A stretch of 64,000 bases of DNA from Phycisphaerales bacterium. GTDB taxonomy: Bacteria > Planctomycetota > Phycisphaerae > Phycisphaerales > JAGLTS01. The DNA lies in contig JAGLTS010000013.1 of NCBI GenBank assembly GCA_023135165.1, positions 21,352 to 85,351 of the forward strand, given 5' to 3'. Position numbers and translations under genes: made by a program. The notes beneath the pieces are model-generated. The model did no database searches. It had not been told where the DNA came from and saw only the letters and a program-made list of their open reading frames with translations. Positions 1 through 11,082 of the stretch are shown here, one piece after another (the first letter of the stretch is position 1; each line of letters begins with the position of its first letter).

Positions 1-1
1 G

Positions 2-2227
<2,226 letters not shown>

Positions 2228-2252
2228 TGAGCAGAGCGCATCGGCTCGCCGA

Positions 2253-3416
2253 TCATCGGGCCAAGGCTTCCAACCTCGCCACGGCGCTGCGCAGCGTCTC
2301 TTCACGCTTGCAGAACGCGAAACGCACCAGCGAGCGGCCGTGCTCGGGATGGGCGTAGAACGACGTCGGAGGAATCGCCGCCACACCAATCTCCTCGATC
2401 AGCCGCCGCACGAACGCCACATCGTCACCCGTCCCGAACGCGGAATGATCCGCCAGGATGAAGTACGTCCCGTCGGGCGGGCGCACCTTGAAGCCGATTC
2501 TCACGAGCGAATCGCACAGGTAGTCGCGCTTACTCCGATACTCAGCGACGAACCGCTCGTAGTACGACGCCGGCGCGCCCAGCGCCGCGACCGCGCCGTG
2601 CTGAAACGGCGTGGCGGTGCAGAACGTAATGAACTGGTGCGCCGCACGGACCGCTCGGCTCAACTCCTCGCTCGCAATCGCCCAGCCGACCTTCCACCCC
2701 GTGAGCGAGAACGTCTTGCCGAGCGATGACAGCGTGATCGTGCGCTCGTCCATGCCCGGCAGCGTCTGAAGATGAATGTGCGCGCCTTCGAACACGAGGT
2801 GTTCGTATACCTCATCGGTGATCGCAATCACATCCCGACTTCGGCAGAGGTCCGCGATGCACTCAAGCTCACTGCGATCGAACACAGTCCCCGTCGGGTT
2901 GTGCGGCGTGTTGACCATGATCGCGCGCGTGTGATCCGAGAAAGCCGCCTTGAGATCGTCGGGATCGAACGTGAATCGGCCTGATGCGTCAGGGCGAAGC
3001 GCGACGTAGCGAGGCGTCGCGCCAACGCGCGCGGTCAGCGCCGGGTACGAGTCGTAGTACGGCTCGAAGAGGATGATCTCATCACCCGGATTGAGCAGGC
3101 CAAGCAGCGCCGCGGCGATGCCCTCGGTGCATCCGGTCGTCACTGTAACCTGCGTATCAGGGTCGATCTCGATGCCGGTTCGCGCGTGCCAGTTGTGGGC
3201 GATGATCCGATTGAGCGGCGCAATGCCGGCGGTGCGGGCGTACTGGTTGTGATGGTTGTCGATGGCGTCGATGGCTGCCTTCTTGACGAAGTCCGGGCCG
3301 TCGAAGTCAGGGAATCCCTGCGAGAGATCGACAGCGCCATGGCGCGCGGCGAGGGCGGTGATCTCCGCGAAGATGGTCGTTCCGAACGGGGCCAATGCTT
3401 CAGCAATGTGGTTCAT
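2253..3416 (-). CDS. PLP-dependent class I/II aminotransferase
   Basis: 387-residue fold-type I aminotransferase. It transfers an amino group via pyridoxal phosphate; the closest recognisable group is the methionine/kynurenine aminotransferase-like branch (YbdL type), but the substrate cannot be fixed from sequence. The NPTG loop is at residues 173-176, the conserved DEVYEHLVF at 201-209, and the PLP lysine in SLGKTFSLTGWK is K234. The frame is open for 23 codons further upstream, but the family begins at MNHIAEALAPFG, so the start at 3416 is preferred. That leaves a short divergent promoter region shared with holB. Confidence 0.92.
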   Translation of the reverse strand: MNHIAEALAPFGTTIFAEITALAARHGAVDLSQGFPDFDGPDFVKKAAIDAIDNHHNQYARTAGIAPLNRIIAHNWHARTGIEIDPDTQVTVTTGCTEGIAAALLGLLNPGDEIILFEPYYDSYPALTARVGATPRYVALRPDASGRFTFDPDDLKAAFSDHTRAIMVNTPHNPTGTVFDRSELECIADLCRSRDVIAITDEVYEHLVFEGAHIHLQTLPGMDERTITLSSLGKTFSLTGWKVGWAIASEELSRAVRAAHQFITFCTATPFQHGAVAALGAPASYYERFVAEYRSKRDYLCDSLVRIGFKVRPPDGTYFILADHSAFGTGDDVAFVRRLIEEIGVAAIPPTSFYAHPEHGRSLVRFAFCKREETLRSAVARLEALAR

Positions 3417-3471
3417 CGTGTGCCTACCGTGGTGGATGTGTCGTGTTCGGACGTGCCGGGGTTGACCGGCT

Positions 3472-4551
3472 ATGATCGGACGCATGGGTCGGATTCTCGG
3501 TCAAGATAGAGCGATTGCGACGTTGCGGGCAAGCCTTGCGTCCGATCGCGTGCATCACGCATGGATCTTCCACGGCCCGAAGGGCGTCGGGAAACACACC
3601 ACAGCCGAGGCGTTCGCCCGCGTGCTCCTGGACCCCGATGCGGAGTTTGACGACACCGGTGAGGTGCGAGTCGATGCGACGAGTGAGGCGGCGCAGCGGT
3701 TTGAGGCGGGGACGCATCCGGATCTGCATCTGGTGACCAAGGAACTCGCCCTGTATTCCGACGAGGCGGATGACCGGAAGAGGAAGCTCACCAACATCCC
3801 GATCAATGTGCTGCGTCGACATTTGGTCGAGCCTGCCTATCGACGAGCGGTGCTCGCTCCCAAACCGCGCCAACATGCCGCGAAAGTGTTCATTGTGGAT
3901 GAGGCGGAGTTGCTGGACAAGGCGCAGAACTCGCTTCTCAAGGTGTTTGAGGAACCGCCACTGGGCACGGTGATCATCCTCGTGACGGCACATGAGGATC
4001 GGCTGTTGCCGACCGTACGCAGCCGATGCCAGCGCGTGGCGTTTGTGCCGCTGGACGACGAGGCGATGGCGGCGTGGGCGGCTGAACACTTGGCGGATGT
4101 CGATGCGGACGAGGCAAAGTGGGTGCTGACATTCGCCGCGGGCAGCCCGGGCGCAGCACTCCTTGCGGCGCAGGCAGGCCTTCGAGTCTGGGCGACGACG
4201 CTGGAACCGATGCTTCGCCGGCTGGAGGAAGGTCAAGTGCCCGCGAAAATGGGCGGCGTCATGGCGGAGCTTATCGACACGTTCGCGCAGCAGTGGGTGA
4301 AGAAGCACACCAACGCAAGCAAGGAAGCGGCGAACAGGATGGCGATGCGCCTGATGCTCTCACTGCTGGCCCACCGGGCTGACGAGCAGCTTCGTCTCAC
4401 GATCGAGCGGGGTGACGATCCCGAACCGGCTGCCCGTGTGATCGATTGCTTCGGGAATGCGGAGCGGGAGCTACACGCGAATCTGAACCTGCGGATGTTG
4501 CTGGATCACCTTGTCGTGCGGTGGGCCCATGCGCTCTCCCGGGCGTCGTGA
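3472..4551 (+). CDS. holB: DNA polymerase III delta-prime subunit
   Basis: Clamp-loader AAA+ subunit of the replicative polymerase, 359 residues. The Walker A motif GPKGVGKHT is at residues 35-43 and a DEAE-type Walker B in VFIVDEAELLDKAQNSLLK, followed by LLKVFEEPP and the SRC arginine-finger motif (TVRSRCQRVAF), as in HolB/DnaX proteins. The four-cysteine zinc module found between Walker A and B in many delta-prime and gamma subunits is absent: that stretch contains no cysteine. A second ATG four codons downstream (3484) is an equally possible start. The gene is transcribed divergently from the aminotransferase. Confidence 0.93.
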   Translation: MIGRMGRILGQDRAIATLRASLASDRVHHAWIFHGPKGVGKHTTAEAFARVLLDPDAEFDDTGEVRVDATSEAAQRFEAGTHPDLHLVTKELALYSDEADDRKRKLTNIPINVLRRHLVEPAYRRAVLAPKPRQHAAKVFIVDEAELLDKAQNSLLKVFEEPPLGTVIILVTAHEDRLLPTVRSRCQRVAFVPLDDEAMAAWAAEHLADVDADEAKWVLTFAAGSPGAALLAAQAGLRVWATTLEPMLRRLEEGQVPAKMGGVMAELIDTFAQQWVKKHTNASKEAANRMAMRLMLSLLAHRADEQLRLTIERGDDPEPAARVIDCFGNAERELHANLNLRMLLDHLVVRWAHALSRAS

Positions 4552-4634
4552 CGATTCCAGGGCGCTCGTCTGCCGCAAGAGCCGAAACCCGGCGTCTTGC
4601 GTGCCAGGAGACGGGTGCTCGCAGCAGGAGAAAA

Positions 4635-5690
4635 ATGTTGACCGGACCGCTGCGATTCAAACTGCCCCCGTGGCGGAAGCACCGCCCACAACCGTTGCAC
4701 ACGCGCGATCGACGGGGCTTCACGCTTGTCGAACTGCTCGTCGTCATAGCGGTGATCGCCATGATCATCGCCATCCTGTTGCCAACCCTGAGCAAGGTGC
4801 GCGCTTCCGCGAAGAAGGGCGCCACGACAGCGCTGCTCGGCGATGTGGGCAAGGCGAGCGACAGCTTCATGCTCGATCGACGCCGCGTGCCCGGCTTCAT
4901 CCCCGACAGTGATCTCTTCAACTTCGGCACGGCCATGCTGGGCTACACCGCAGCGGAAAACGCCATGCTCGACCTGATGGGCGGCGGGCGTGCCGGCAGC
5001 GCCCAGGAAGATGACGCCATCGAAATCCTCACGGACGACGAAGGTGTGCAGTTCTTCGTCTCACCTGGCGCGGTCGGCGAAAACGCGTACCTGAAACTGG
5101 ATGGCAAAAACCTGGATACCGTGCCGCGCAATGATCTGAACGGCGCGGAGTGGTTGGGTGGCAATGTGCCGGAGATCGTCAGGAGTGTGCCGGTCGTCGT
5201 CGATGACTTCGGCGAACCGATCCTTTACTTCCGCCGCTCCGATGCGCGCTACTCAGCCGATCGCGATGCGTTCGAAGAGGTTGGATTCGCCACCTCGGGC
5301 GGATTCAGCATGGGGAAGTCGTACTGGTGGGATGCGATTCATGCCTATGGCTTTGTCAACCGCAATGGGCAAGGGCCGGATGAAGATCAGGAAGACACTA
5401 CGGGAAGTTGGCTCACCTTTGCCGACGACAACATTGATGGCGAACAGGCGGCATCCTACCGAGCCGTGCTCGAGCATCCCACGCTCTATCCCGATGCGCC
5501 GCGCGGCAGGTACGCGCTCATCTCCGCGGGAAGAGACCGTGTGTACTTCAGTAAATCCCAATACAGCAGCGTGCGATTCTGGAAGGGTAGAGGGCAACTG
5601 CTGGAGGAAGACCCAGGCAACGCGTCCATCGTCGACCAAGCACCGGACATTGACTCGACCTTTGATGACATCGTGTTGGACGGTGGGTAG
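4635..5690 (+). CDS. Type II secretion pseudopilin-like secreted protein
   Basis: 351 residues. The N-terminus has the prepilin peptidase signal RRGFTLVELLVV at residues 27-38, with cleavage expected between G28 and F29, followed by one hydrophobic helix (IAVIAMIIAILLPTL). The rest is a soluble domain without a family I recognise, rich in acidic residues and loops. A good ribosome binding site (AGGAG at 4626-4630) sits just before the ATG at 4635, so the longer open frame upstream is not coding. Planctomycetes encode many such H-X9-DG or DUF1559-like pseudopilin proteins. This one lies about 80 bp after holB and may share its transcript. Confidence 0.85.
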   Translation: MLTGPLRFKLPPWRKHRPQPLHTRDRRGFTLVELLVVIAVIAMIIAILLPTLSKVRASAKKGATTALLGDVGKASDSFMLDRRRVPGFIPDSDLFNFGTAMLGYTAAENAMLDLMGGGRAGSAQEDDAIEILTDDEGVQFFVSPGAVGENAYLKLDGKNLDTVPRNDLNGAEWLGGNVPEIVRSVPVVVDDFGEPILYFRRSDARYSADRDAFEEVGFATSGGFSMGKSYWWDAIHAYGFVNRNGQGPDEDQEDTTGSWLTFADDNIDGEQAASYRAVLEHPTLYPDAPRGRYALISAGRDRVYFSKSQYSSVRFWKGRGQLLEEDPGNASIVDQAPDIDSTFDDIVLDGG

Positions 5691-5751
5691 CGTTCATCCA
5701 TCAGATTCGCAGAACCAGCTCCGCCCGACGCCAGCCGATGCATTCCAACAC

Positions 5752-5778
5752 CAGGTGTGTTCATATATTAGACACCTG
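5752..5778. terminator. Inverted repeat between convergent genes
   Basis: CAGGTGT at 5752-5758 and ACACCTG at 5772-5778 form a perfect 7-bp inverted repeat with a 13-nt AT-rich loop. It sits between two convergent genes (stops at 5690 and 5797), so a bidirectional terminator is plausible. There is no clear U-tract, so this is inference. Confidence 0.4.
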
Positions 5779-5796
5779 CTCCACTCCCGTCCCGTC

Positions 5797-7668
5797 TTAT
5801 CCCTTCGGCCCGGCGGAGAATGCAAGGTGATAGGCGCCGTCACGCAATGTGCTCTTCACCGGCCCAAGCGCACAGCGATTGAAGAGACGAACCATCACCT
5901 TATTGTCCACCATGACCTCCGCGGTGAATGATGTGATGCCCCGATCTCGCCCGATAGCGACGAGTCGCTTGAACATATGCGTGCCGATACCTCTACCTTG
6001 CCACGCATCGCGCATGACAAACGCCACCTCTGCTTCGTCTGTTGCGGCATCGACGCCATATCTCGCGACGCCGACGACCATTTCGCCTTCATCACATGGC
6101 GCGACGGCGACAATCGCTACGCGCTTCGCATAGTCGACGTTGACATAATCCTTGAGTTGGGCATGCGGCATTGCCTTGAGGACATGGAAGAACCGGTGCA
6201 GAACCGTGTCCGGCGAGAGCGAGTAGAACATATCGCGCAGCAGTTCCTCGTCGGTCGGTCGAATCGGCCGGATGCGCAGAATCATTCCATCGGCGAGCGT
6301 TACGTCGCTTTGATAGATTTCCAACTCGGGAGCACCGGCCGACAGGACCACGGGTTGATCGGCTGGAACGACGTGGCGTTCCCGAGCTTCCTTCATGAGT
6401 TGCTCACGGAAATCGGGATGTGCAATGTGAATGAGCGCCAGCGCCCGTTCACGCACCGTTTTTCCATGTAGATTCGCCGCGCCCCACTCGGTGACAACGT
6501 AATGCACATCCCCTCGGCTCGTCACGACTCCGGCGCCGGGGTAGAGCGTCGGTACGATGCGCGACACAGTGCCGTCCCGTGCCGTCGATGGGAGCGCGAC
6601 GATCGGCTTGCCCCCGTTGCTTCTCGCGGCGCCCCGCACGAAATCCACTTGTCCGCCGATGCCGCTGTAAAAGTACTCGCCCAATGAGTCGGCACACACT
6701 TGGCCCGTGAGATCAATCTGTAGCGCCGAGTTGATGGCGATCATCTTGTCATTCTGTGCGATGCGGAAGGGATCGTTCGTGTATTCCGTCGGGTGGAACT
6801 CACACATCGGATTGTTATCGATGAAATCATACAGACGACGCGTACCCATCACGAAGCTCGCGATGATCTTCCCACGGTGAAGCGTCTTGCGCGAGCCGTT
6901 GATGATTCCTCGCTCGACGAGATCGACGACGCCATCCGCGAACATCTCGGTGTGGATGCCCAGATCCTTCTTCTCCGTGAGGTTCGCAAGCACCGCGTCC
7001 GGGATTGTGCCGATCCCCATCTGTAGTGTTGATCCATCGTCGATGAGGTCGGCGATGTGCCGGCCGATTCGCTGCGCGATCTCGTCCGGCTCACGATGCT
7101 TCGACTCAAGGACCGGCTTGTCCATGGGGATCATGCCTGAAATGCGATTCACGTGGATGAAGCTGTCCCCAAGTGCTCGCGGCATGTTCGGATTAACCTC
7201 GGCATACACCTCACATGCACATTCGGCGGCTGACTTGACGATGTCGGTCGAGACGCCGTAGCTGCAGTACCCGTGCTCGTCCGGCGGCGACACCTGAATC
7301 AGCGCCACGTCGATCGGCATGCGCCCGTGGCGGAACATCCTTGGAATCTCCGAGAGGAAGGCCGGTGTGTAGTCGGCCCGGCCCTGCGACACAGCTTGGC
7401 GCGTGTTCGGCCCGATGAAGAATGCATTGTGGTGAAAGCGGTCGATCATCGTCGGGTCGACGTACGGTGCCGTCCCAAGCGTCAGGATGTGAATGATCTG
7501 CGTATCGGCGAGCGATTCGCCGCGGGCGACAAGAGCTTTGACGAGTTCTTGCGGCTCAGCGCACCCCGAACCGATGAAGACGCGCTGACCTCGGCGGACG
7601 CCGGCCACCGCCTGATCAGCGCTGCGGAGCTTGTCACGATACCGGTCTGTCCAGTCAGTTCCGTCCAT
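5797..7668 (-). CDS. Acetyl-CoA hydrolase/transferase fused to a GNAT acetyltransferase domain
   Basis: 623 residues, two domains. Residues about 15-440 form an acetyl-CoA hydrolase/4-hydroxybutyrate CoA-transferase-type domain. It has the QMGIGTIPDAVL glycine loop at 216-227 and the glutamate that forms the CoA thioester in HTEMFADG (E241). Residues about 462-623 form a GNAT domain with the acetyl-CoA-binding signature WQGRGIGTHMF near 559-569. Family knowledge: such fusions recur in several phyla, and the GNAT part may acetylate the transferase or another lysine, as in Pat-type regulation. The substrate is unknown. Start ATG at 7668. No operon partner is evident. Confidence 0.88.
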   Translation of the reverse strand: MDGTDWTDRYRDKLRSADQAVAGVRRGQRVFIGSGCAEPQELVKALVARGESLADTQIIHILTLGTAPYVDPTMIDRFHHNAFFIGPNTRQAVSQGRADYTPAFLSEIPRMFRHGRMPIDVALIQVSPPDEHGYCSYGVSTDIVKSAAECACEVYAEVNPNMPRALGDSFIHVNRISGMIPMDKPVLESKHREPDEIAQRIGRHIADLIDDGSTLQMGIGTIPDAVLANLTEKKDLGIHTEMFADGVVDLVERGIINGSRKTLHRGKIIASFVMGTRRLYDFIDNNPMCEFHPTEYTNDPFRIAQNDKMIAINSALQIDLTGQVCADSLGEYFYSGIGGQVDFVRGAARSNGGKPIVALPSTARDGTVSRIVPTLYPGAGVVTSRGDVHYVVTEWGAANLHGKTVRERALALIHIAHPDFREQLMKEARERHVVPADQPVVLSAGAPELEIYQSDVTLADGMILRIRPIRPTDEELLRDMFYSLSPDTVLHRFFHVLKAMPHAQLKDYVNVDYAKRVAIVAVAPCDEGEMVVGVARYGVDAATDEAEVAFVMRDAWQGRGIGTHMFKRLVAIGRDRGITSFTAEVMVDNKVMVRLFNRCALGPVKSTLRDGAYHLAFSAGPKG

Positions 7669-8250
7669 GTATTATTGCTCGGAGTTGAGGTTATGTTATA
7701 TCGCGCTTCACCATCATCACGGATCACAAGCTCCACTGGACATCCCATCGCATGGCGCGACGCGTGATCCCGGCTTACCGTTGCGACGCACCGGCGTGCC
7801 GAATGCCGCCTGCATCTTCCTCAAACGACGTAGCATTCTCTCGCCGTACAACACGAAGCACAAGACACGGATGACCAACCACTGCGATTGTGGAACACAC
7901 GGGCAGGAGGGGCGGAGGCGTCCGACCACATGACGGTGCTGCGGGCCGTCGCCTCACCTCCGATCGCTGCCCGATGGGTCGGCAAGCGTCTCTGCGAGCA
8001 TGCTTCCTCCAACGCCAAGAACTCCACACACCTGTGCGCAGCGAAGCGAGGCTCCGGGCGTCCCCAAGGACGTTGCGCAGCTTCCCGCGCCGCACGCCGT
8101 GACGACTAACCTGTGTCCTCGGCGGTTCCTGGTGAGCGGATGTCGCCATAAGCGCCTACACTGGTTCTCCGCAAACCAGAGATTTCCGGCCTGTCTGGTC
8201 GAACGGCGGGCCATCCGTGACGGCTGCGTGCCACAAAACGGAGATTGCCG
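7669..8250. other. 582-bp intergenic region without a supported gene
   Basis: Divergent spacer between the CoA-transferase fusion and tldD. It holds a short hairpin CGTCC-CCAA-GGACG (8059-8072) and a GCGCAGC motif occurring twice around it. It also has stretches (about 7845-7905 and 8100-8140) resembling the degenerate repeat sequences scattered between genes in environmental genomes. Open frames on both strands have no recognisable protein features. Promoters for both flanking genes must lie here but I cannot place them with confidence. Confidence 0.4.
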
Positions 8251-9684
8251 ATGCTTGATGAGTTGGAAAAACGGTTTCGTGATGTCGCGCCGACGGCTGA
8301 CTTCTGCTCGTTGCGGTTCGTTCGCGAACGTGCGGAGCAACTTCGTGTGCGACAGGATGTGGTGGAGCCGGTGGTCGCCGGTGAGGATGCGGGCGCGATG
8401 ATTACGGTGCATGCCGGCGGCGGCGTGGGCTACGGCGCAACGAGCGATCTCACGACGGCCGGCCTTCGTCGAGCGGCGCAGCACGCCCTTGACTGGGCCA
8501 AGCAAGCTGCGGCAAGCGGCAAGACCGACGCTGATCTCCCGACCCCATCCCGGCCCCAAGGGGAGTACCGCTCCCAGGTACGCAAGCCGTGGCAATCGCT
8601 TCCGACACGTGAGAAGATTGAGATGCTGCGCGCGCTTTGCGCGCAGCTCAAGACCAATGATCGCATCGTGGATTGGGAGACCTCGCTCTGGCACACCGAG
8701 CGCGAATCGCTCTTTCTCACCGCGGACGGCGGGCGAGTCCATCAAACGATCGACTGGCTGCTGCCCGGCATGAGTGCGAGTGCGAATGAGAAAGCCGAGA
8801 CGCAAACCCGCACGTTCGGCGGGTTCGGCTCCGCACGCCAAGGCGGGCTCGAGGTGCTGGACGAAATCGGGTTCCTCGACGCAGCGCCGCGTGTCGCATC
8901 ACAAGCGGTTGAGCTTCTCTCAGCGCCGGATTGCCCGACAGGCGCGATGGATGTTCTGCTCATGCCCGATCAAATGATCCTCCAGGTTCATGAATCGATC
9001 GGCCATCCGCTCGAACTCGATCGCATCCTCGGCGACGAACGCAACTATGCAGGCACCAGCTTCGTCACGCCCGACATGTTCGGCACGTACCGCTACGGGT
9101 CCGATCTGCTGAACATCACATTCGATCCCACGAGAACCGATGAACTCGCATCGTACGCTTTCGATGACGAGGGATGGCCCGCCGCGAAGGAATACATCAT
9201 CCGAGACGGCATCCTGCAGCGACCGCTCGGCGGACTGGCGTCACAGGCCAGGGCCGGCCTCCCCGGCGTCGCCAACGCACGCGCCAGCAGTTGGAACCGC
9301 CCCGCAATCGACCGTATGGCGAATCTCAACCTGGAGCCGGGCGCATCGACGCTGGATGAGATGATCGGCGCGATCGAGCACGGCGTGTATATGGAAGCCA
9401 ATCGCTCATGGTCGATCGACGACTCGCGGAACAAGTTCCAGTTCGGCTGCGAATACGGCCGGGTCATCAAGGATGGCAAGCTGGGCGGGGTTCTAAAAAA
9501 CTGCAACTACCGCGGTATTTCCGCGACATTCTGGCGAAACCTGAAGATGGTCGGTGATGAAGAGACGTTCCAATCGCTTGGGACGCCGTACTGCGGCAAG
9601 GGTGAACCGAATCAATGCGTCTGCGTAGGCCATGCCGTCCCGGCGTGTGTGTTTGCTGACGTAGATGTCTTTGGAGGAGCATAG
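8251..9684 (+). CDS. tldD: TldD-type metalloprotease subunit
   Basis: 477-residue TldD/PmbA family protease, the catalytic half of the TldD-TldE heterodimer. It carries the zinc site HESIGHPLELDR with HExxxH at residues 247-252 and a third ligand expected in the C-terminal half. Known TldDE complexes cleave unfolded peptides and mature some modified peptides. The ATG at 8251 has GGAG about 7 nt upstream; a TTG two codons earlier is less likely. The next gene follows after 2 bp and encodes the family partner lacking the zinc motif, so the pair forms one transcription unit. Confidence 0.93.
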   Translation: MLDELEKRFRDVAPTADFCSLRFVRERAEQLRVRQDVVEPVVAGEDAGAMITVHAGGGVGYGATSDLTTAGLRRAAQHALDWAKQAAASGKTDADLPTPSRPQGEYRSQVRKPWQSLPTREKIEMLRALCAQLKTNDRIVDWETSLWHTERESLFLTADGGRVHQTIDWLLPGMSASANEKAETQTRTFGGFGSARQGGLEVLDEIGFLDAAPRVASQAVELLSAPDCPTGAMDVLLMPDQMILQVHESIGHPLELDRILGDERNYAGTSFVTPDMFGTYRYGSDLLNITFDPTRTDELASYAFDDEGWPAAKEYIIRDGILQRPLGGLASQARAGLPGVANARASSWNRPAIDRMANLNLEPGASTLDEMIGAIEHGVYMEANRSWSIDDSRNKFQFGCEYGRVIKDGKLGGVLKNCNYRGISATFWRNLKMVGDEETFQSLGTPYCGKGEPNQCVCVGHAVPACVFADVDVFGGA

Positions 9685-9686
9685 TC

Positions 9687-11009
9687 GTGCAAGAGTACTT
9701 CTATCACTTGGCGGATGCTATCGAAGCGGACCTGCGGGGCAGCGAGCGATGCACGACCAACTTCTCATCCGAGGAGTCGGACTTCGTGCGGTTCAACCAT
9801 AATGACATCCGTCAGGCAGGCCACGTCACACAACACGAACTGTCGATTGACCTGATCGACGGCCAACGGCACGCGACGGGCAGCCTCACGATCTCCGGCG
9901 ACTCGGAGAACGACAAGGCTCGCGTATCGGCGCTCATCGCCGACCTGCGTGACAAGTGCAGCGCTCTACCGGAAGATCCGTTCCTGCTGTATTCCACGGA
10001 TGTCCGACCAACGGAGCGAATCGGCGAAAACACACTGCCTGCAAGCGATGATGCCGTCGGTGAAATCATAAGGTCAAACAACGGCCGAGATCTGGTCGGC
10101 GTTTACGCATCGGGGGGCATCGAGCGAGGCTTCGCGAACTCGCTCGGCCAGCGCAACTGGTTCCGCACGCACACGTTCAATCTTGACTGGAGTCTCTATC
10201 ACGCTGCGGACAAGGCGGTGAAGACGAACTACGCGGGGTTCACGTGGGACCCACGCGTGTTTGCGCAGAAAGTAGCGTGGTCCGGCGAACAACTCGGCGC
10301 GATTGGCAAACCCGCCAAGACGATCAAGCCGGGACGATACCGCGTGTTTCTTTCGCCGATCGCGCTCTATGAACTCATCGGCATGCTCTGTTGGGACGGC
10401 TTTGGCCTGAAGTCACATCGCACTCGACAGACGCCACTGCTGAAGATGATCGAAGGTGAAGGCGGGTTCCATCCATCAGTCACCGTGCTGGAGAACACAC
10501 GTGACGGCGTCGCGGCGAACTTCCAGGAGGCCGGGTTCATCAGGCCGGATCAAGTGCCGCTGATTGACGGCGGCACATACGCGCAGTGCCTCAGCTCGCC
10601 GCGGTCGGCAAAGGAATACGACGTGCCCACAAACGGCGCTTCCGCCGACGAGTCGCCCGAATCGATGGAGGTCGCGGCCGGGACGCTCCCGATAAACGAT
10701 GCCCTGAGCCGGCTCGGCACCGGCATCTACGTCGGCAATCTCTGGTATCTGAACTACTCGGATCGCAACGCATGCCGCGTGACGGGTATGACACGATTCG
10801 CGACGTTCTGGGTCGAGCACGGTGTCGTGCAAGGCCCGCTCAACGTCATGCGTTTCGATGAGACGCTCTACAGAGCGTTGGGTGAGAATCTTTCCGGTCT
10901 GACAGCCGATCGAGAGATGATTCTCGATCCTGGCACATACCTGCGGCGTTCAACAACCAGCGGCCGTATGCCCGGCGCGCTGATCGAGGATTTCACGTTC
11001 ACGCTCTGA
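9687..11009 (+). CDS. TldE/PmbA-type partner of TldD
   Basis: 440 residues, TldD/PmbA family but without HExxxH, as expected for the non-catalytic TldE (PmbA) subunit that forms the cavity with TldD. GTG start at 9687, only 2 nt after the tldD stop, with a strong GGAGGAG site inside the tldD 3' end (9673-9679), indicating translational coupling. The N-terminal half carries the family's conserved SEESDFVRFNHNDIRQAG region and the C-terminus the PGALIEDFTFTL segment. It converges on the feoB permease gene 73 bp away. Confidence 0.9.
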   Translation: MQEYFYHLADAIEADLRGSERCTTNFSSEESDFVRFNHNDIRQAGHVTQHELSIDLIDGQRHATGSLTISGDSENDKARVSALIADLRDKCSALPEDPFLLYSTDVRPTERIGENTLPASDDAVGEIIRSNNGRDLVGVYASGGIERGFANSLGQRNWFRTHTFNLDWSLYHAADKAVKTNYAGFTWDPRVFAQKVAWSGEQLGAIGKPAKTIKPGRYRVFLSPIALYELIGMLCWDGFGLKSHRTRQTPLLKMIEGEGGFHPSVTVLENTRDGVAANFQEAGFIRPDQVPLIDGGTYAQCLSSPRSAKEYDVPTNGASADESPESMEVAAGTLPINDALSRLGTGIYVGNLWYLNYSDRNACRVTGMTRFATFWVEHGVVQGPLNVMRFDETLYRALGENLSGLTADREMILDPGTYLRRSTTSGRMPGALIEDFTFTL

Positions 11010-11082
11010 CAAGAGCACCGGATGCCGCACGGGATAGCGCGCTGCGTGTTCTCTCCGCGAACTCCTGGCCTCCCGGATCGCG

